This document shows, one piece after another, positions 1 through 6,509 of a DNA stretch of 7,629 bases; within the stretch, counting starts at the first letter, position 1; each line of letters begins with the position of its first letter. Below the pieces are notes generated by a model, which saw nothing but the letters and a program-made list of their open reading frames with translations, did not search any database and was not told where the DNA came from. The position numbers were made by a program, and so were the translations under genes. The DNA comes from Thermoproteota archaeon (GTDB lineage Archaea; Thermoproteota; Bathyarchaeia; Bathyarchaeales; Bathycorpusculaceae): assembly GCA_012511995.1 (NCBI GenBank), contig JAAZFA010000007.1, forward strand, positions 1 through 7,629, in the 5' to 3' direction.

Positions 1-248
1 CTGGTTGAGAATATGAAGACTTGTTGGTTACCGTTCTGTGGCATCTTGTCGACTAATTGGAGAAGAGTTCGGTGGTGTTTTCCAAAATATATGCCTGAGC
101 CAAAACCGATTAATTTGTAGCTTAAAAGGTCAGCAGGGTTTACTTCGGTTGGATTTTTCATTTCAGCATTTATTGTATTACCAATAACTGTTGCTATTTT
201 TTGTGTGTTAAAGTGATGATGAGAGTAACAGATTATTAGTGCATTCAC
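1..248 (-). CDS. Flavodoxin-family protein, N-terminal part (runs off the left edge)
   Basis: Flavodoxin-like proteins bind FMN in a Rossmann-like fold and carry electrons in the cytoplasm. The 82 codons visible here open with a hydrophobic first strand (ALIICYS, residues 3-9). A loop follows, HHHFNTQKIA (residues 10-19), at the place of the FMN-phosphate loop. The second strand and loop read KLIGFGSGIYFGKHH (residues 45-59), then LVDKMP and the strand VFIFST, as is typical of flavodoxin domains. The classical T/S-x-T-G-x-T loop is replaced by a His-rich version ending in NT, as in flavodoxin-family proteins that are not classical electron-transfer flavodoxins. No ATG suits the N-terminus. 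The GTG at 246-248 places the first strand correctly and lies about 26 bases from a TATA box, which suggests a leaderless mRNA. The C-terminal half is outside the window, so the exact subfamily cannot be given. Confidence 0.85.
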   Translation of the reverse strand, partial: MNALIICYSHHHFNTQKIATVIGNTINAEMKNPTEVNPADLLSYKLIGFGSGIYFGKHHRTLLQLVDKMPQNGNQQVFIFST

Positions 249-268
249 GCTTTTGATATTGTTTTGCA

Positions 269-280
269 GCTTAAATATGC
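269..280 (-). promoter_or_regulatory. TATA box for the leftward flavodoxin-like gene
   Basis: On the minus strand this reads GCATATTTAAGC, close to an archaeal TATA element. Its centre is about 26 bases upstream of the GTG start at 248. Transcription would then begin at or next to the start codon, which fits the absence of a ribosome binding site there. Confidence 0.5.
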
Positions 281-394
281 TTGCTAAATCTATTTTTAAC
301 TTTCTATCGGAACTAAGCTTAAGGATTATACAGCAATAAAATGCTATAAAAAACTATTTAAATGGATAAACATCTTAAAAGCAGGGTCGATCAC

Positions 395-440
395 AAAAAA
401 ATTTATAACGATACGTTGCTTCTTTGCCCTTAATAGGCGA
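395..440 (+). promoter_or_regulatory. Promoter and weak ribosome binding site for the 446 gene
   Basis: A TATA-like TTTATAAC (402-409) preceded by an A-run predicts a start of transcription near 431-435. The very short leader would contain AGGCGA (435-440), one mismatch from the archaeal AGGTGA site and 5 bases before the ATG. Together with an in-frame TAG at 434-436 this fixes the start at 446. A second AT-rich stretch at 351-365 (ACTATTTAAATG) is a less well placed alternative. Confidence 0.45.
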
Positions 441-445
441 CAAAA

Positions 446-1357
446 ATGAAGTTTGGTACACTAACATTCCAACCACATAAACCCGAAGGCTTTGATTTCC
501 ATGTATTTCGCGTCAAACCCGAAACAGGCGTGCGAAATAAACCTGTATCAGATATGCCAAGCAACATCGCTGTTTTTGCAGACACTCAAACTGCACAGAC
601 TCATCCTGATTGGGTTTCACAGTCGCCACTTGGTCCAGCACAATTTGGTAACAACAACTTTAACATTTACTGGAGTGTACTTTGCCCTACCCAACCAGAG
701 TATCGTGAGGAACAACTCAGATACATTGCAGAAATTGACCGGCAGTCGCCTGGAATTTGGTTAAACAGCCAATATTTTGCTGATCATAGCCATTGCACCT
801 GTCCTCGCTGTAAAGATCTTCAACAAAAAAGTGGACTTGGGTTTATTGATTGGCGAAGGAGAGTAGTCACTGACTTTCTAGAAGATGTTAGGGGTGCTGT
901 TAAAAAAGAGTTGGTGTTGAGTCTTCAGCCTGACCCTGCGAGTTCGCTTGAACGTTACGGAGTAGATTTTGATGACTCGGCAAAATATGCGGATAAATTC
1001 AATATAGTAATGTTTAGCAAGAACTATGCTACACCGTGGTACTGGGAAATGCTTGCTAGAGGTTTTAAAAAGTTGCTAAAAAAACCCTTTTACATAAGTC
1101 TCTACGTCTATGGCCCAGGCGACCTAATCCAAGATGTTCCACTTCCAGCAGAACTACTCACTGTAACTACGCGTTGTGCTAGGGTTGGTGATGTTGAAGG
1201 CTTTGTTTATCTTATAGACGGAGAAAAGGAGATGTATAATTTTCAGAAATCAGCGTTTGAAAATGTTGCTCTTCGCCAAAAATTAAGGAGTTTTGGCGGT
1301 GATCCAGTGCAACAATTTTTAGACAGAGTTGATAGCTGGGAAAAAATAATCAAGTAA
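446..1357 (+). CDS. Predicted TIM-barrel glycoside-hydrolase-like protein with a CxCxxC motif
   Basis: This is a soluble protein of 303 residues with no signal peptide or membrane segment, so it is probably cytoplasmic. I do not recognise a named family. The pattern recalls putative glycoside-hydrolase-like (beta/alpha)8 barrels: strand-like blocks NIAVFADTQ (40-48), NIYWSVLCP (73-81), SPGIWLNSQYF (101-111), LVLSLQPDP (156-164), FNIVMFSKNY (185-194), PFYISLYVYGP (214-224) and GFVYLIDGE (252-260) alternate with helices. C117-T-C119-P-R-C122 follows the third of these, just after FADHSH, and could hold a metal or a structural zinc. FDD at 175-177 and the Trp/Tyr-rich PWYWEML (197-203) are candidate active-site elements, but catalytic acids cannot be assigned. 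The gene diverges from the flavodoxin-like gene and lies 55 bases before marC. The enzyme role is inferred from the fold impression only. Confidence 0.75.
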   Translation: MKFGTLTFQPHKPEGFDFHVFRVKPETGVRNKPVSDMPSNIAVFADTQTAQTHPDWVSQSPLGPAQFGNNNFNIYWSVLCPTQPEYREEQLRYIAEIDRQSPGIWLNSQYFADHSHCTCPRCKDLQQKSGLGFIDWRRRVVTDFLEDVRGAVKKELVLSLQPDPASSLERYGVDFDDSAKYADKFNIVMFSKNYATPWYWEMLARGFKKLLKKPFYISLYVYGPGDLIQDVPLPAELLTVTTRCARVGDVEGFVYLIDGEKEMYNFQKSAFENVALRQKLRSFGGDPVQQFLDRVDSWEKIIK

Positions 1358-1412
1358 TTGTTTTGATACCTCTTTTCCGTTATGTTTTTATCGGCTTAGA
1401 TGATAGGTACTG

Positions 1413-2021
1413 ATGTTAGAGGTTTCCACGGTTGATTTAGGTAATTTAATTCCTGCAATTATTGCATTGTTCATTATAGTTGATCCAATTGGAAATATAC
1501 CGATTTTTATTGGATTAACAGAAAAGATAGAGCCGGCACAACGTCGAAGAGTGTTTAATGTGGCTACTCTAGTGGGGTTTGTTTTGTTATTGTTTTTTGC
1601 TTTTTTGGGACAGGAAGTTTTGAGTATTTTTGGATTGTCAATTTATGCTTTTCAGATAGCTGGAGGTTTATTGCTATTGATTATTTCTGTTAAAATTTTG
1701 GTTTCGGAATACACTCATGACTCAGTTGGTTCACCTGAAAGTTTAGGAGCGGTTCCTATTGCTATGCCGCTTCTAGTTGGTCCGGGAGCTATTACGACGA
1801 CAATTTTTAACCTTCAAACATACGGTATCTTGATTTCAATTCTTGCTGTTCTAATTGTGCTATCGGTTACATGGGTTATTCTTCGATTCATAAATGAGAT
1901 TTACCGGTTTTTGGGTAAGACCGGTGCTTTGGTTATTGCACGGGTTATGGCATTGTTGCTTGCTGCGATTGCTATTCAGTACATTTTAACAGGAATTTCT
2001 CATTTTATGAATATTGCATAA
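1413..2021 (+). CDS. marC: MarC-family integral membrane protein
   Basis: The product has 202 residues, the normal length for the MarC family (UPF0056). Six hydrophobic segments are visible, near residues 12-34, 49-72, 79-97, 112-133, 138-160 and 171-195. Family hallmarks are DPIGNIPIF in the first helix (residues 24-32), PLLVGPGAITT in the fourth (119-129) and LLAAIAIQYILTGI near the end (182-195). The protein lies in the cytoplasmic membrane. The family was once tied to multiple antibiotic resistance, but that link was withdrawn and the transported substrate, if any, is unknown. The ATG at 1413 has only AGGT (1405-1408) before it, while a T/A-rich stretch at 1380-1392 sits at TATA distance, so either weak ribosome binding or a leaderless start is possible. 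The short gap to the upstream gene would also allow cotranscription. Confidence 0.93.
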   Translation: MLEVSTVDLGNLIPAIIALFIIVDPIGNIPIFIGLTEKIEPAQRRRVFNVATLVGFVLLLFFAFLGQEVLSIFGLSIYAFQIAGGLLLLIISVKILVSEYTHDSVGSPESLGAVPIAMPLLVGPGAITTTIFNLQTYGILISILAVLIVLSVTWVILRFINEIYRFLGKTGALVIARVMALLLAAIAIQYILTGISHFMNIA

Positions 2022-2235
2022 GCCTTTTTTGTTTACAATATCCAGTGTAGTTCACACAATAATGTTTAGTATGTTTCAGTTTGCGTCTATGATGACCAAA
2101 GATGGAGTACTAATGTGCGTATAGCTGCTGGCCATGTGAGAGCCTAATTAGACTGCTCCTTAAACCTTTACCCCTCATTTTTTAAAAAAAAATAACGTTG
2201 CTTCAATTTGAACCTTGGAATAAAAATGGTAAAAA
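2022..2235. other. Gene-free stretch after marC with a possible coding scrap
   Basis: No gene of credible length is present on either strand. A plus-strand open stretch at 2070-2147 encodes a protein-like tail (contains DDQRWSTNVRIAAGHVRA, then TAA), but it is cut off upstream by a TAG and has no start. A long A/T run lies at 2178-2192. No RNA gene was recognised. Confidence 0.3.
2025..2034 (+). terminator. T-tract terminator after marC
   Basis: A run of six T followed by GTTT begins three bases after the marC stop codon. There is no GC-rich hairpin, as expected for archaeal intrinsic termination on a U-rich transcript. Confidence 0.4.
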
Positions 2236-2373
2236 TTACATATGAGAGATTAGTATACCTTCTTCTCTAATTAGTAAAGCTATCTTGTGACGACTAATCA
2301 CTTTCTTTTGGTTATAGGTATAAAGAAAAGAAAAACGGTAATAATCGCCCAGTGCAAAGTTAAACTGTTTCAT
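2236..2373 (-). other. Short open frame of unknown status (45 residues)
   Basis: A minus-strand frame beginning at ATG 2371-2373 and ending at TAA 2236-2238 encodes MKQFNFALGDYYRFSFLYTY and about 25 more residues. It is open a further 13 codons upstream. It lies directly beyond the broken gene on the same strand and may be another remnant of it or chance. No ribosome binding site or known motif was seen. Confidence 0.15.
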
Positions 2374-2452
2374 AGTGTGAAATTGGCCTTCAACTATGCA
2401 TATTTTTCATGTAACACACGTCCACGGTATCTGGCTTCACGAAACCAAGTTT

Positions 2453-2810
2453 TCAATAATAACGACCTTGTGGCAGGTGACTATGGATTTCACCGCTGTC
2501 TGCCCATACATACACTTCGTATCCGATAATCTATGGTTGCTCCCTGTATTTTTTATCTTGGTAATGTTGGTATTGCTCCTGAGGTACTTCTTCAAATTCC
2601 AATTCAATACCCTCTATAGGCATAGAATCGATTCTGGACACCACCTGCCCCAGATTCATCGCTCAACCATGCTTCTAGGGCAAGTGTTATTGTTCGATTG
2701 TATTCTTTAGCATATTCCTCAACGACAAACCTGCTGTATATAGCCATCATAGCAATTACGGTAATAGGCATTTTTATTGCATTATTCAGAAAAAATACAA
2801 AGTAAATACT
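2453..2810 (-). pseudogene. Broken gene for a membrane-anchored protein with a PepSY-like end
   Basis: Reading leftward, an open frame from about 2810 gives a hydrophobic N-terminal segment (IYFVFFLNNAIKMPITVIAM, possible start ATG at 2769-2771). It continues as FVVEEYAKEYNRTITLALEA and WLSDESGAGG and hits TGA at 2604-2606. The sequence then makes sense in a second frame (MPIEGIELEFEEVPQEQYQ, then KKYREQP) up to an in-frame TAG at 2531-2533. The same frame resumes at once with IIGYEVYVWADSGEI, ending at TGA 2453-2455. The motif YEVYVWADSGEI resembles the last strands of PepSY-type domains (a W/Y-V-ADTGEI pattern). Continuity across one frameshift and one nonsense codon suggests a recently lost gene; a sequencing error is a rival explanation. 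The plus-strand open frames here are shadows. The family assignment is inference from one motif. Confidence 0.5.
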
Positions 2811-2915
2811 AAGTGGATTTCTTTTAAAAAATGTGGCATTAAAACATCAAAAATGAAAAGGAGTATATTAACAGTGTAATATTGTAAGAAAGTGATCAAA
2901 CCAATTTTGTGTTAT

Positions 2916-2928
2916 CCTTTAAATATTT
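2916..2928 (+). promoter_or_regulatory. TATA box for the coiled-coil gene
   Basis: CCTTTAAATATTT is centred about 27 bases before the ATG at 2950, the spacing expected if transcription starts at or within a few bases of the start codon. Only GAGATAG precedes the ATG, so a leaderless mRNA is the simpler reading. Confidence 0.5.
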
Positions 2929-2949
2929 CCTTTTACCACTGAGATAGCC

Positions 2950-3804
2950 ATGAGTTTCAAATCACAAACACGCAAAGGCACAAGCAGACAACGCGCTAAA
3001 TCAACACGTGAGAAGAAACCTAAAGAAAAGAAGAAACGTGTAACCGTAAAAAAGACGCAAGGAAAGACCAAAGAACTATCAGCAACCGAGGTTACTGAAC
3101 AAACTATCAACAGTATTAGCAAACTTGGAAACCAGGTTTTTGCTCTATCACCTTTTAGTCAATACTTTGATGATTGGCTCTTAAATTTAAGGAATGAACT
3201 GACAGAATTTGAATCAAATCCAGCGATAAAAGTCGATGAACAATTTATGAAAGAAAGAGCACAGATATTCTTAGATGTCGAAGCAGCCCTAGCCGAAAAA
3301 AGGTTGGTAGAAGCCACACTAACCAAGGAAGCAAAAGCTCTAGAAGAAAACAACCATAAAATAGCTGATGCTAATAAAGAATATTCTGAAAAATCACGAG
3401 AACTAAGCAACAAACGAAACGTTGAAATACAAAAGTTATCCAACGAAGTGCACCAACTAGAAGATGATTTAGCTTCTCAACAGAACATAAAATTAGGTTT
3501 CTTTAAATTCAAAGAAAAACGGCTTGCCACTCAGAAGCTTGCACAGACCAATCAAGACCTTAAAACAGCAAAAAATAAGCTCGAAGTAACTATAGAGAGC
3601 TTCAAGGCTGAACAGGATAAACTCCATGACAACTATGAGCGGCAAAAGCAGGAACTGTTTGCTATATCCGACAGTCTTCATAAACAGTTAGAAAAACTTG
3701 AAACTGACGCCTCAACTCAGGCACGGCAATTAGCCTGTAACGATTTGGTTCAGGCTATAAACGCGTTGATGCAACGGGCATCTACTCCGGAGCAGTCTGC
3801 CTAA
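2950..3804 (+). CDS. Lys-rich coiled-coil protein of unknown function
   Basis: I do not recognise this 284-residue protein as a named family. Residues 1-43 are a very basic, disordered-looking tail (KKPKEKKKRVTVKK at 22-35) that could contact DNA, RNA or acidic lipid heads. Residues 45-110 look like a folded segment with the most motif-like stretch of the protein, FALSPFSQYFDDWLLNLR (64-81), followed by LTEFESN and a helix starting DEQFMKERAQ. From about 110 to 258 the sequence is dominated by long charged helices with heptad-like Leu spacing, broken by the aromatic/basic KLGFFKFKEKR (181-191), a likely hinge in an antiparallel coiled coil. A short C-terminal helix (LACNDLVQAINALMQRA) ends the protein. 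There is no signal peptide or membrane helix. A structural, nucleoid-associated or scaffold role is conceivable, but nothing here proves it. It stands alone between long intergenic regions. Confidence 0.8.
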   Translation: MSFKSQTRKGTSRQRAKSTREKKPKEKKKRVTVKKTQGKTKELSATEVTEQTINSISKLGNQVFALSPFSQYFDDWLLNLRNELTEFESNPAIKVDEQFMKERAQIFLDVEAALAEKRLVEATLTKEAKALEENNHKIADANKEYSEKSRELSNKRNVEIQKLSNEVHQLEDDLASQQNIKLGFFKFKEKRLATQKLAQTNQDLKTAKNKLEVTIESFKAEQDKLHDNYERQKQELFAISDSLHKQLEKLETDASTQARQLACNDLVQAINALMQRASTPEQSA

Positions 3805-3811
3805 GTCACCC

Positions 3812-3836
3812 TTTTCTTTATTAGCACACTATTTTT
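3812..3836 (+). terminator. T-rich terminator after the coiled-coil gene
   Basis: TTTTCTTTATT (3812-3822) and a second run ATTTTTA (3831-3837) follow the stop codon within about 30 bases. No stable hairpin was seen. Confidence 0.35.
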
Positions 3837-4034
3837 ATCCTGTTCTACTTATGCAAAAACGATCTTAACCTTCAGGCAATCGGCATTTATAGTGCTTTTA
3901 GGCTATTCATATGTATCCCAGCGGTGTGTAGGTTGATAGTTTTTACATTTAAGACGTTTCATTGGGTTTTTCTTTAGATAATAATGAAAACATGATTAAA
4001 TATCTAAATGGCTGTCCATGTTTTACAGATGCAG

Positions 4035-4043
4035 TTTTATATA
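4035..4043 (+). promoter_or_regulatory. TATA box for the HMGL-like gene
   Basis: TTTTATATA matches the archaeal TATA consensus very well. Its centre predicts a transcript starting near 4065, which gives a leader of about 30 bases. The leader is AT-rich and carries only GGATG (4085-4089) as a weak ribosome-binding candidate before the ATG at 4095. Confidence 0.5.
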
Positions 4044-4094
4044 GGCAGTTGTAAATTAAACATTAATAATTTGCTCACATTGTTGGATGTCTAA

Positions 4095-5411
4095 ATGAGA
4101 AAGACCATATTTAAAAAATTAGAAGCGCAGGGACTAATAGCAAATTACAACCGTCTACGGAAAAACCTGCCTCCAAAATTACCTGATCGGACATTCATCT
4201 GGGATGAAACATTTCGTGAAGGCATAAAAGCGGCAACGGTTTACTTAACCTATGTTGAGCAGGTTAGATTAGCCAAGCTTATGGATGAATCAGGCGTTTC
4301 TGTTATCAACGTTGGCTTTCCTGCTCTATCAGAAGATGAAAAACGGACTGTAAAACGAATTATGAATGAAAGCTTTAGTAATACAACACTTGTAGCTTCA
4401 GCAGAACCCACAAAAAACAGCATCAATGCTTGTCTAGAATGTGGAATAAAAGAAATTGTAATAGAATCGCCCATAAATGGTTTAAACTTACAATACAAAC
4501 TAAAAATAACCCGTGAGCAATGCTTACAACGTATAACTGAAGGAATTGACTACGCTAAAAAGCATGGTGTAACAGTTAATTTCACGTTGATGGATGGTAC
4601 AAGGACACCATTGGATGATATTGTACAAGTTTTTGAAGTCGCGGCAAACGCAGGTGCCATCCGTATAGCAGTCGCTGATAGCGTTGGTTTTATAAGACCT
4701 CTGTCCATGCGTTACCTTATGTCCCGTGTACGTGACGGTTTATCTGAAGCGGTAAAAAAGAAAGTCGCCCTAGGAATTCACTGTCATAACGACTTTGGAT
4801 TAGGTTCAGCCAATACTTTAGCAGCAATGGAAGAAGGCGTATCCTACCTTCACACTTGCATAGCTGGATTTGGTGAGCGTGCGGGTATAGCACCTTTCGA
4901 AGAAGTTGTGACTACCGCGGAACTTCTCTACAATATGGACACGGGCGTTGATATGGGTAAAATATATCGGATAGCTCAATCAGCTGAAAAAGCATTTGCA
5001 TTACCAATCCAATTCCATAAACCAATCATAGGCGAAAATATTTTCACGCATGAAGTCGAGGAAGAAGTGGAAGAAATGATGTCGCAGCCACTTGTTTATG
5101 AACCATTTCCACCTGAAATTGTTGGCAGAGAAACTATGATATTCATTGGGAGGAATACAGGTCAGACTCTGATCCAAAAATTACTTGAAAAAGCTGGTAT
5201 TCGTGCATCTCCTAGACAAATGGATGAGTTATTCCGTCGTATCAAAGGTCCGCAAGAGAGCCTCGATAAGGGCGAAGCACAGATGACCTATTACCAAGTT
5301 AAAAAACTCTTGAAAGAGTTGCTAAAAGGTTACACTATGGATGAATTTTGGCGTCTAGTAGAACAGGTAACACGTCAACGTCCAAAGCTACAAAAGACAA
5401 AAAAGGGCTAA
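4095..5411 (+). CDS. HMGL-like acyltransferase related to isopropylmalate/homocitrate synthases, divergent
   Basis: Members of this TIM-barrel family condense an acyl-CoA with a 2-oxo acid (LeuA, CimA, AksA, NifV) or cleave HMG-CoA. Here the barrel start is WDETFREGIKAA (36-47), where LeuA-type enzymes have D-x-T-L-R-D-G-x-Q. Arg41 is kept, Glu42 replaces the metal-binding Asp, and the Gln is lost. The metal-binding HCHND (229-233, His229 and His231) and GSANTLAAMEEG (237-248) are intact. GFGERAG (258-264) is followed by IAPFEEVV instead of the usual NA-x-LEEVV. In the lid region GENIFTHE (313-320) is kept, but the usual SGIH is replaced by the acidic VEEEVEEMM. The 438 residues exceed homocitrate synthases but lack the C-terminal LeuA regulatory domain; a helical, basic tail ends the protein. 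A real enzyme is likely, but its substrate cannot be read from these motifs. The gene is single and convergent with the radical SAM gene. Confidence 0.85.
   Translation: MRKTIFKKLEAQGLIANYNRLRKNLPPKLPDRTFIWDETFREGIKAATVYLTYVEQVRLAKLMDESGVSVINVGFPALSEDEKRTVKRIMNESFSNTTLVASAEPTKNSINACLECGIKEIVIESPINGLNLQYKLKITREQCLQRITEGIDYAKKHGVTVNFTLMDGTRTPLDDIVQVFEVAANAGAIRIAVADSVGFIRPLSMRYLMSRVRDGLSEAVKKKVALGIHCHNDFGLGSANTLAAMEEGVSYLHTCIAGFGERAGIAPFEEVVTTAELLYNMDTGVDMGKIYRIAQSAEKAFALPIQFHKPIIGENIFTHEVEEEVEEMMSQPLVYEPFPPEIVGRETMIFIGRNTGQTLIQKLLEKAGIRASPRQMDELFRRIKGPQESLDKGEAQMTYYQVKKLLKELLKGYTMDEFWRLVEQVTRQRPKLQKTKKG
5391..5407 (-). terminator. T-rich terminator of the radical SAM gene inside the opposing gene
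   Basis: On the minus strand this reads CCCTTTTTTGTCTTTTG, starting about 20 bases past the radical SAM stop codon. On the plus strand the same bases encode the Lys-rich last residues (QKTKKG) of the HMGL-like protein. Confidence 0.4.
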
Positions 5412-5426
5412 GGAACTGCGGATAAA

Positions 5427-6461
5427 CTAGTAACCTAAATTTAGTTTAATTTTTTTTATTTCTTCTTGTTTTAGTTTTTTAGGGTAATTGTAGATAGGAC
5501 CGCTTGGTCTTTCGTTATAGTATGGTCTGTTGCAGTTTGGGCAACCGGAGGTGTGAAAAGCTACTCCAGTTGCAATGATTTGTTTTAAATATTCCATAGG
5601 TAATCCAAAGCTGGTTATTTCGCTTCTACCGTTGAAATTCATATTTTCAACAGTTATTTTTTTCATGGAGATTAAATGCCTTGCAAGTTGTATTCGCCTA
5701 TACGACTCTAGATTCGGAGGTAGTTTATGCTCCATAACTGTACCCCGGATTGGTGTGAACGCGAAAAGCGCAGGTAAAACTCTTAAATCAACACAATGTT
5801 GGATAATTTCCACCGCTTCTTTCTCGGTTTCTCCCAGCCCAACAATGATGTGAGTACTAACATTATACTTTCCAAAGACAGATTGGGCTAACGAGAATAA
5901 CTCGAATTGTTTTTCCCAGTTATACCAGTTGTCCACAGTTTTGCCCTTAACCTTATCGAAGACTTCCTGCGTTGCCGCATCCAAAGCGATTCCTATTCTG
6001 TCAGTACCTGCTATTTTGAGTGTCTCGATGTCTTTACGGTTTTTTGGTTGACAGGAAACCGAGATGGCAACTGTAATTTGATTTTTTATACGCTTCACAA
6101 TCGCTTCAAGGTCACTAAAGACTCTGGGGTAATTAAGGGCTTGGACGCATATGCGTTTAATTTTTTTTTGCGCTACAGCGTTTGCCAGCGCCGAGATGAC
6201 ATCTTCTGTTGGAAATGCGGGCCAGGTTACGCGTGAGAGGAGTATTGTGTTGCTTTTGCTTTCACGCGCTTGTGGGCAAAAGCTACAGTTTGCGGTGCAT
6301 TTGCCTTCGTGGTAGGTCATGAGGTAAGCGGTTGTTGGTGCTGCATTTATTTTGCCATGCGTTAAGCTGAGGACGATGGCAGTACCTAAAGAAACGCGAA
6401 TTGACTGGGGAATTAGGGTTTGATTATTGTTTTGTTTGAGCAAATAGTGTCTAGCGTACAC
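5427..6461 (-). CDS. BioB-like radical SAM protein
   Basis: The product has 344 residues. The 4Fe-4S/SAM motif CxxxCxxC is C55-T-A-N-C59-S-F-C62, followed by PQAR as in biotin-synthase-like enzymes. Barrel elements include RICVQALNYP (103-112), AISVSCQPK (132-140), DRIGIALDAATQEV (154-167), STHIIVGLGETE (202-213, the SAM-contacting strand) and LFAFTPIRGT (232-241). A C-terminal SGCPNC (305-310: Cys307, Cys310) before NRPYYNE may, with another residue, hold an auxiliary cluster or metal, a layout compatible with sulfur insertion or other BioB-relative chemistry. Archaeal lipoyl synthases LipS1/LipS2 are BioB relatives and are possible relations; I cannot confirm this. The product is cytosolic. 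The start is GTG at 6459-6461. A TATA-like CTATCTATAG (6490-6499) fits a start of transcription a few bases ahead of it. A nearer ATATA at 6475-6480 would instead favour the TTG at 6441-6443. Confidence 0.87.
   Translation of the reverse strand: MYARHYLLKQNNNQTLIPQSIRVSLGTAIVLSLTHGKINAAPTTAYLMTYHEGKCTANCSFCPQARESKSNTILLSRVTWPAFPTEDVISALANAVAQKKIKRICVQALNYPRVFSDLEAIVKRIKNQITVAISVSCQPKNRKDIETLKIAGTDRIGIALDAATQEVFDKVKGKTVDNWYNWEKQFELFSLAQSVFGKYNVSTHIIVGLGETEKEAVEIIQHCVDLRVLPALFAFTPIRGTVMEHKLPPNLESYRRIQLARHLISMKKITVENMNFNGRSEITSFGLPMEYLKQIIATGVAFHTSGCPNCNRPYYNERPSGPIYNYPKKLKQEEIKKIKLNLGY
5450..5480 (+). terminator. T-rich terminator of the HMGL-like gene inside the opposing gene
   Basis: A run of eight T (5450-5457) followed by further T-rich sequence begins about 38 bases past the HMGL-like stop. 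It lies wholly inside the 3' end of the minus-strand radical SAM gene, where the complementary strand encodes the Lys/Glu-rich tail KKLKQEEIKKIKL. Confidence 0.45.
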
Positions 6462-6489
6462 TGTTGTTTGGGAGTATATGAGTTTGGCG

Positions 6490-6499
6490 CTATAGATAG
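6490..6499 (-). promoter_or_regulatory. Candidate TATA box for the radical SAM gene
   Basis: Reads CTATCTATAG on the minus strand, centred about 33 bases before the GTG start, leaving a leader of roughly 7 bases. CATATACTCC (6471-6480) is an alternative that lies too close to the GTG to serve it. Confidence 0.3.
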
Positions 6500-6509
6500 G
6501 GACTGTTTT

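Noticed and set aside
2287..2710. Two overlapping plus-strand open frames of 80 and 104 codons
   Set aside because: They lack ribosome binding sites and recognisable motifs, and they lie opposite the minus-strand blocks that read as a membrane-anchored PepSY-like protein. They are best explained as shadows.
2919..3681. Minus-strand open frames opposite the coiled-coil gene
   Set aside because: Lys/Glu-rich coding DNA produces Phe/Ser/Leu-rich antisense frames. Nothing else supports them.
3987..4024. AAAACATG and CATGTTTT inverted arms upstream of the HMGL-like gene
   Set aside because: The 8-bp AT-rich arms enclose a 22-base loop; this is within what AT-rich intergenic DNA gives by chance, and there is no further support.
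5575..6236. Plus-strand open frames of 92 and 109 codons inside the radical SAM gene
   Set aside because: They are antisense to a well-supported enzyme gene and have no family features.
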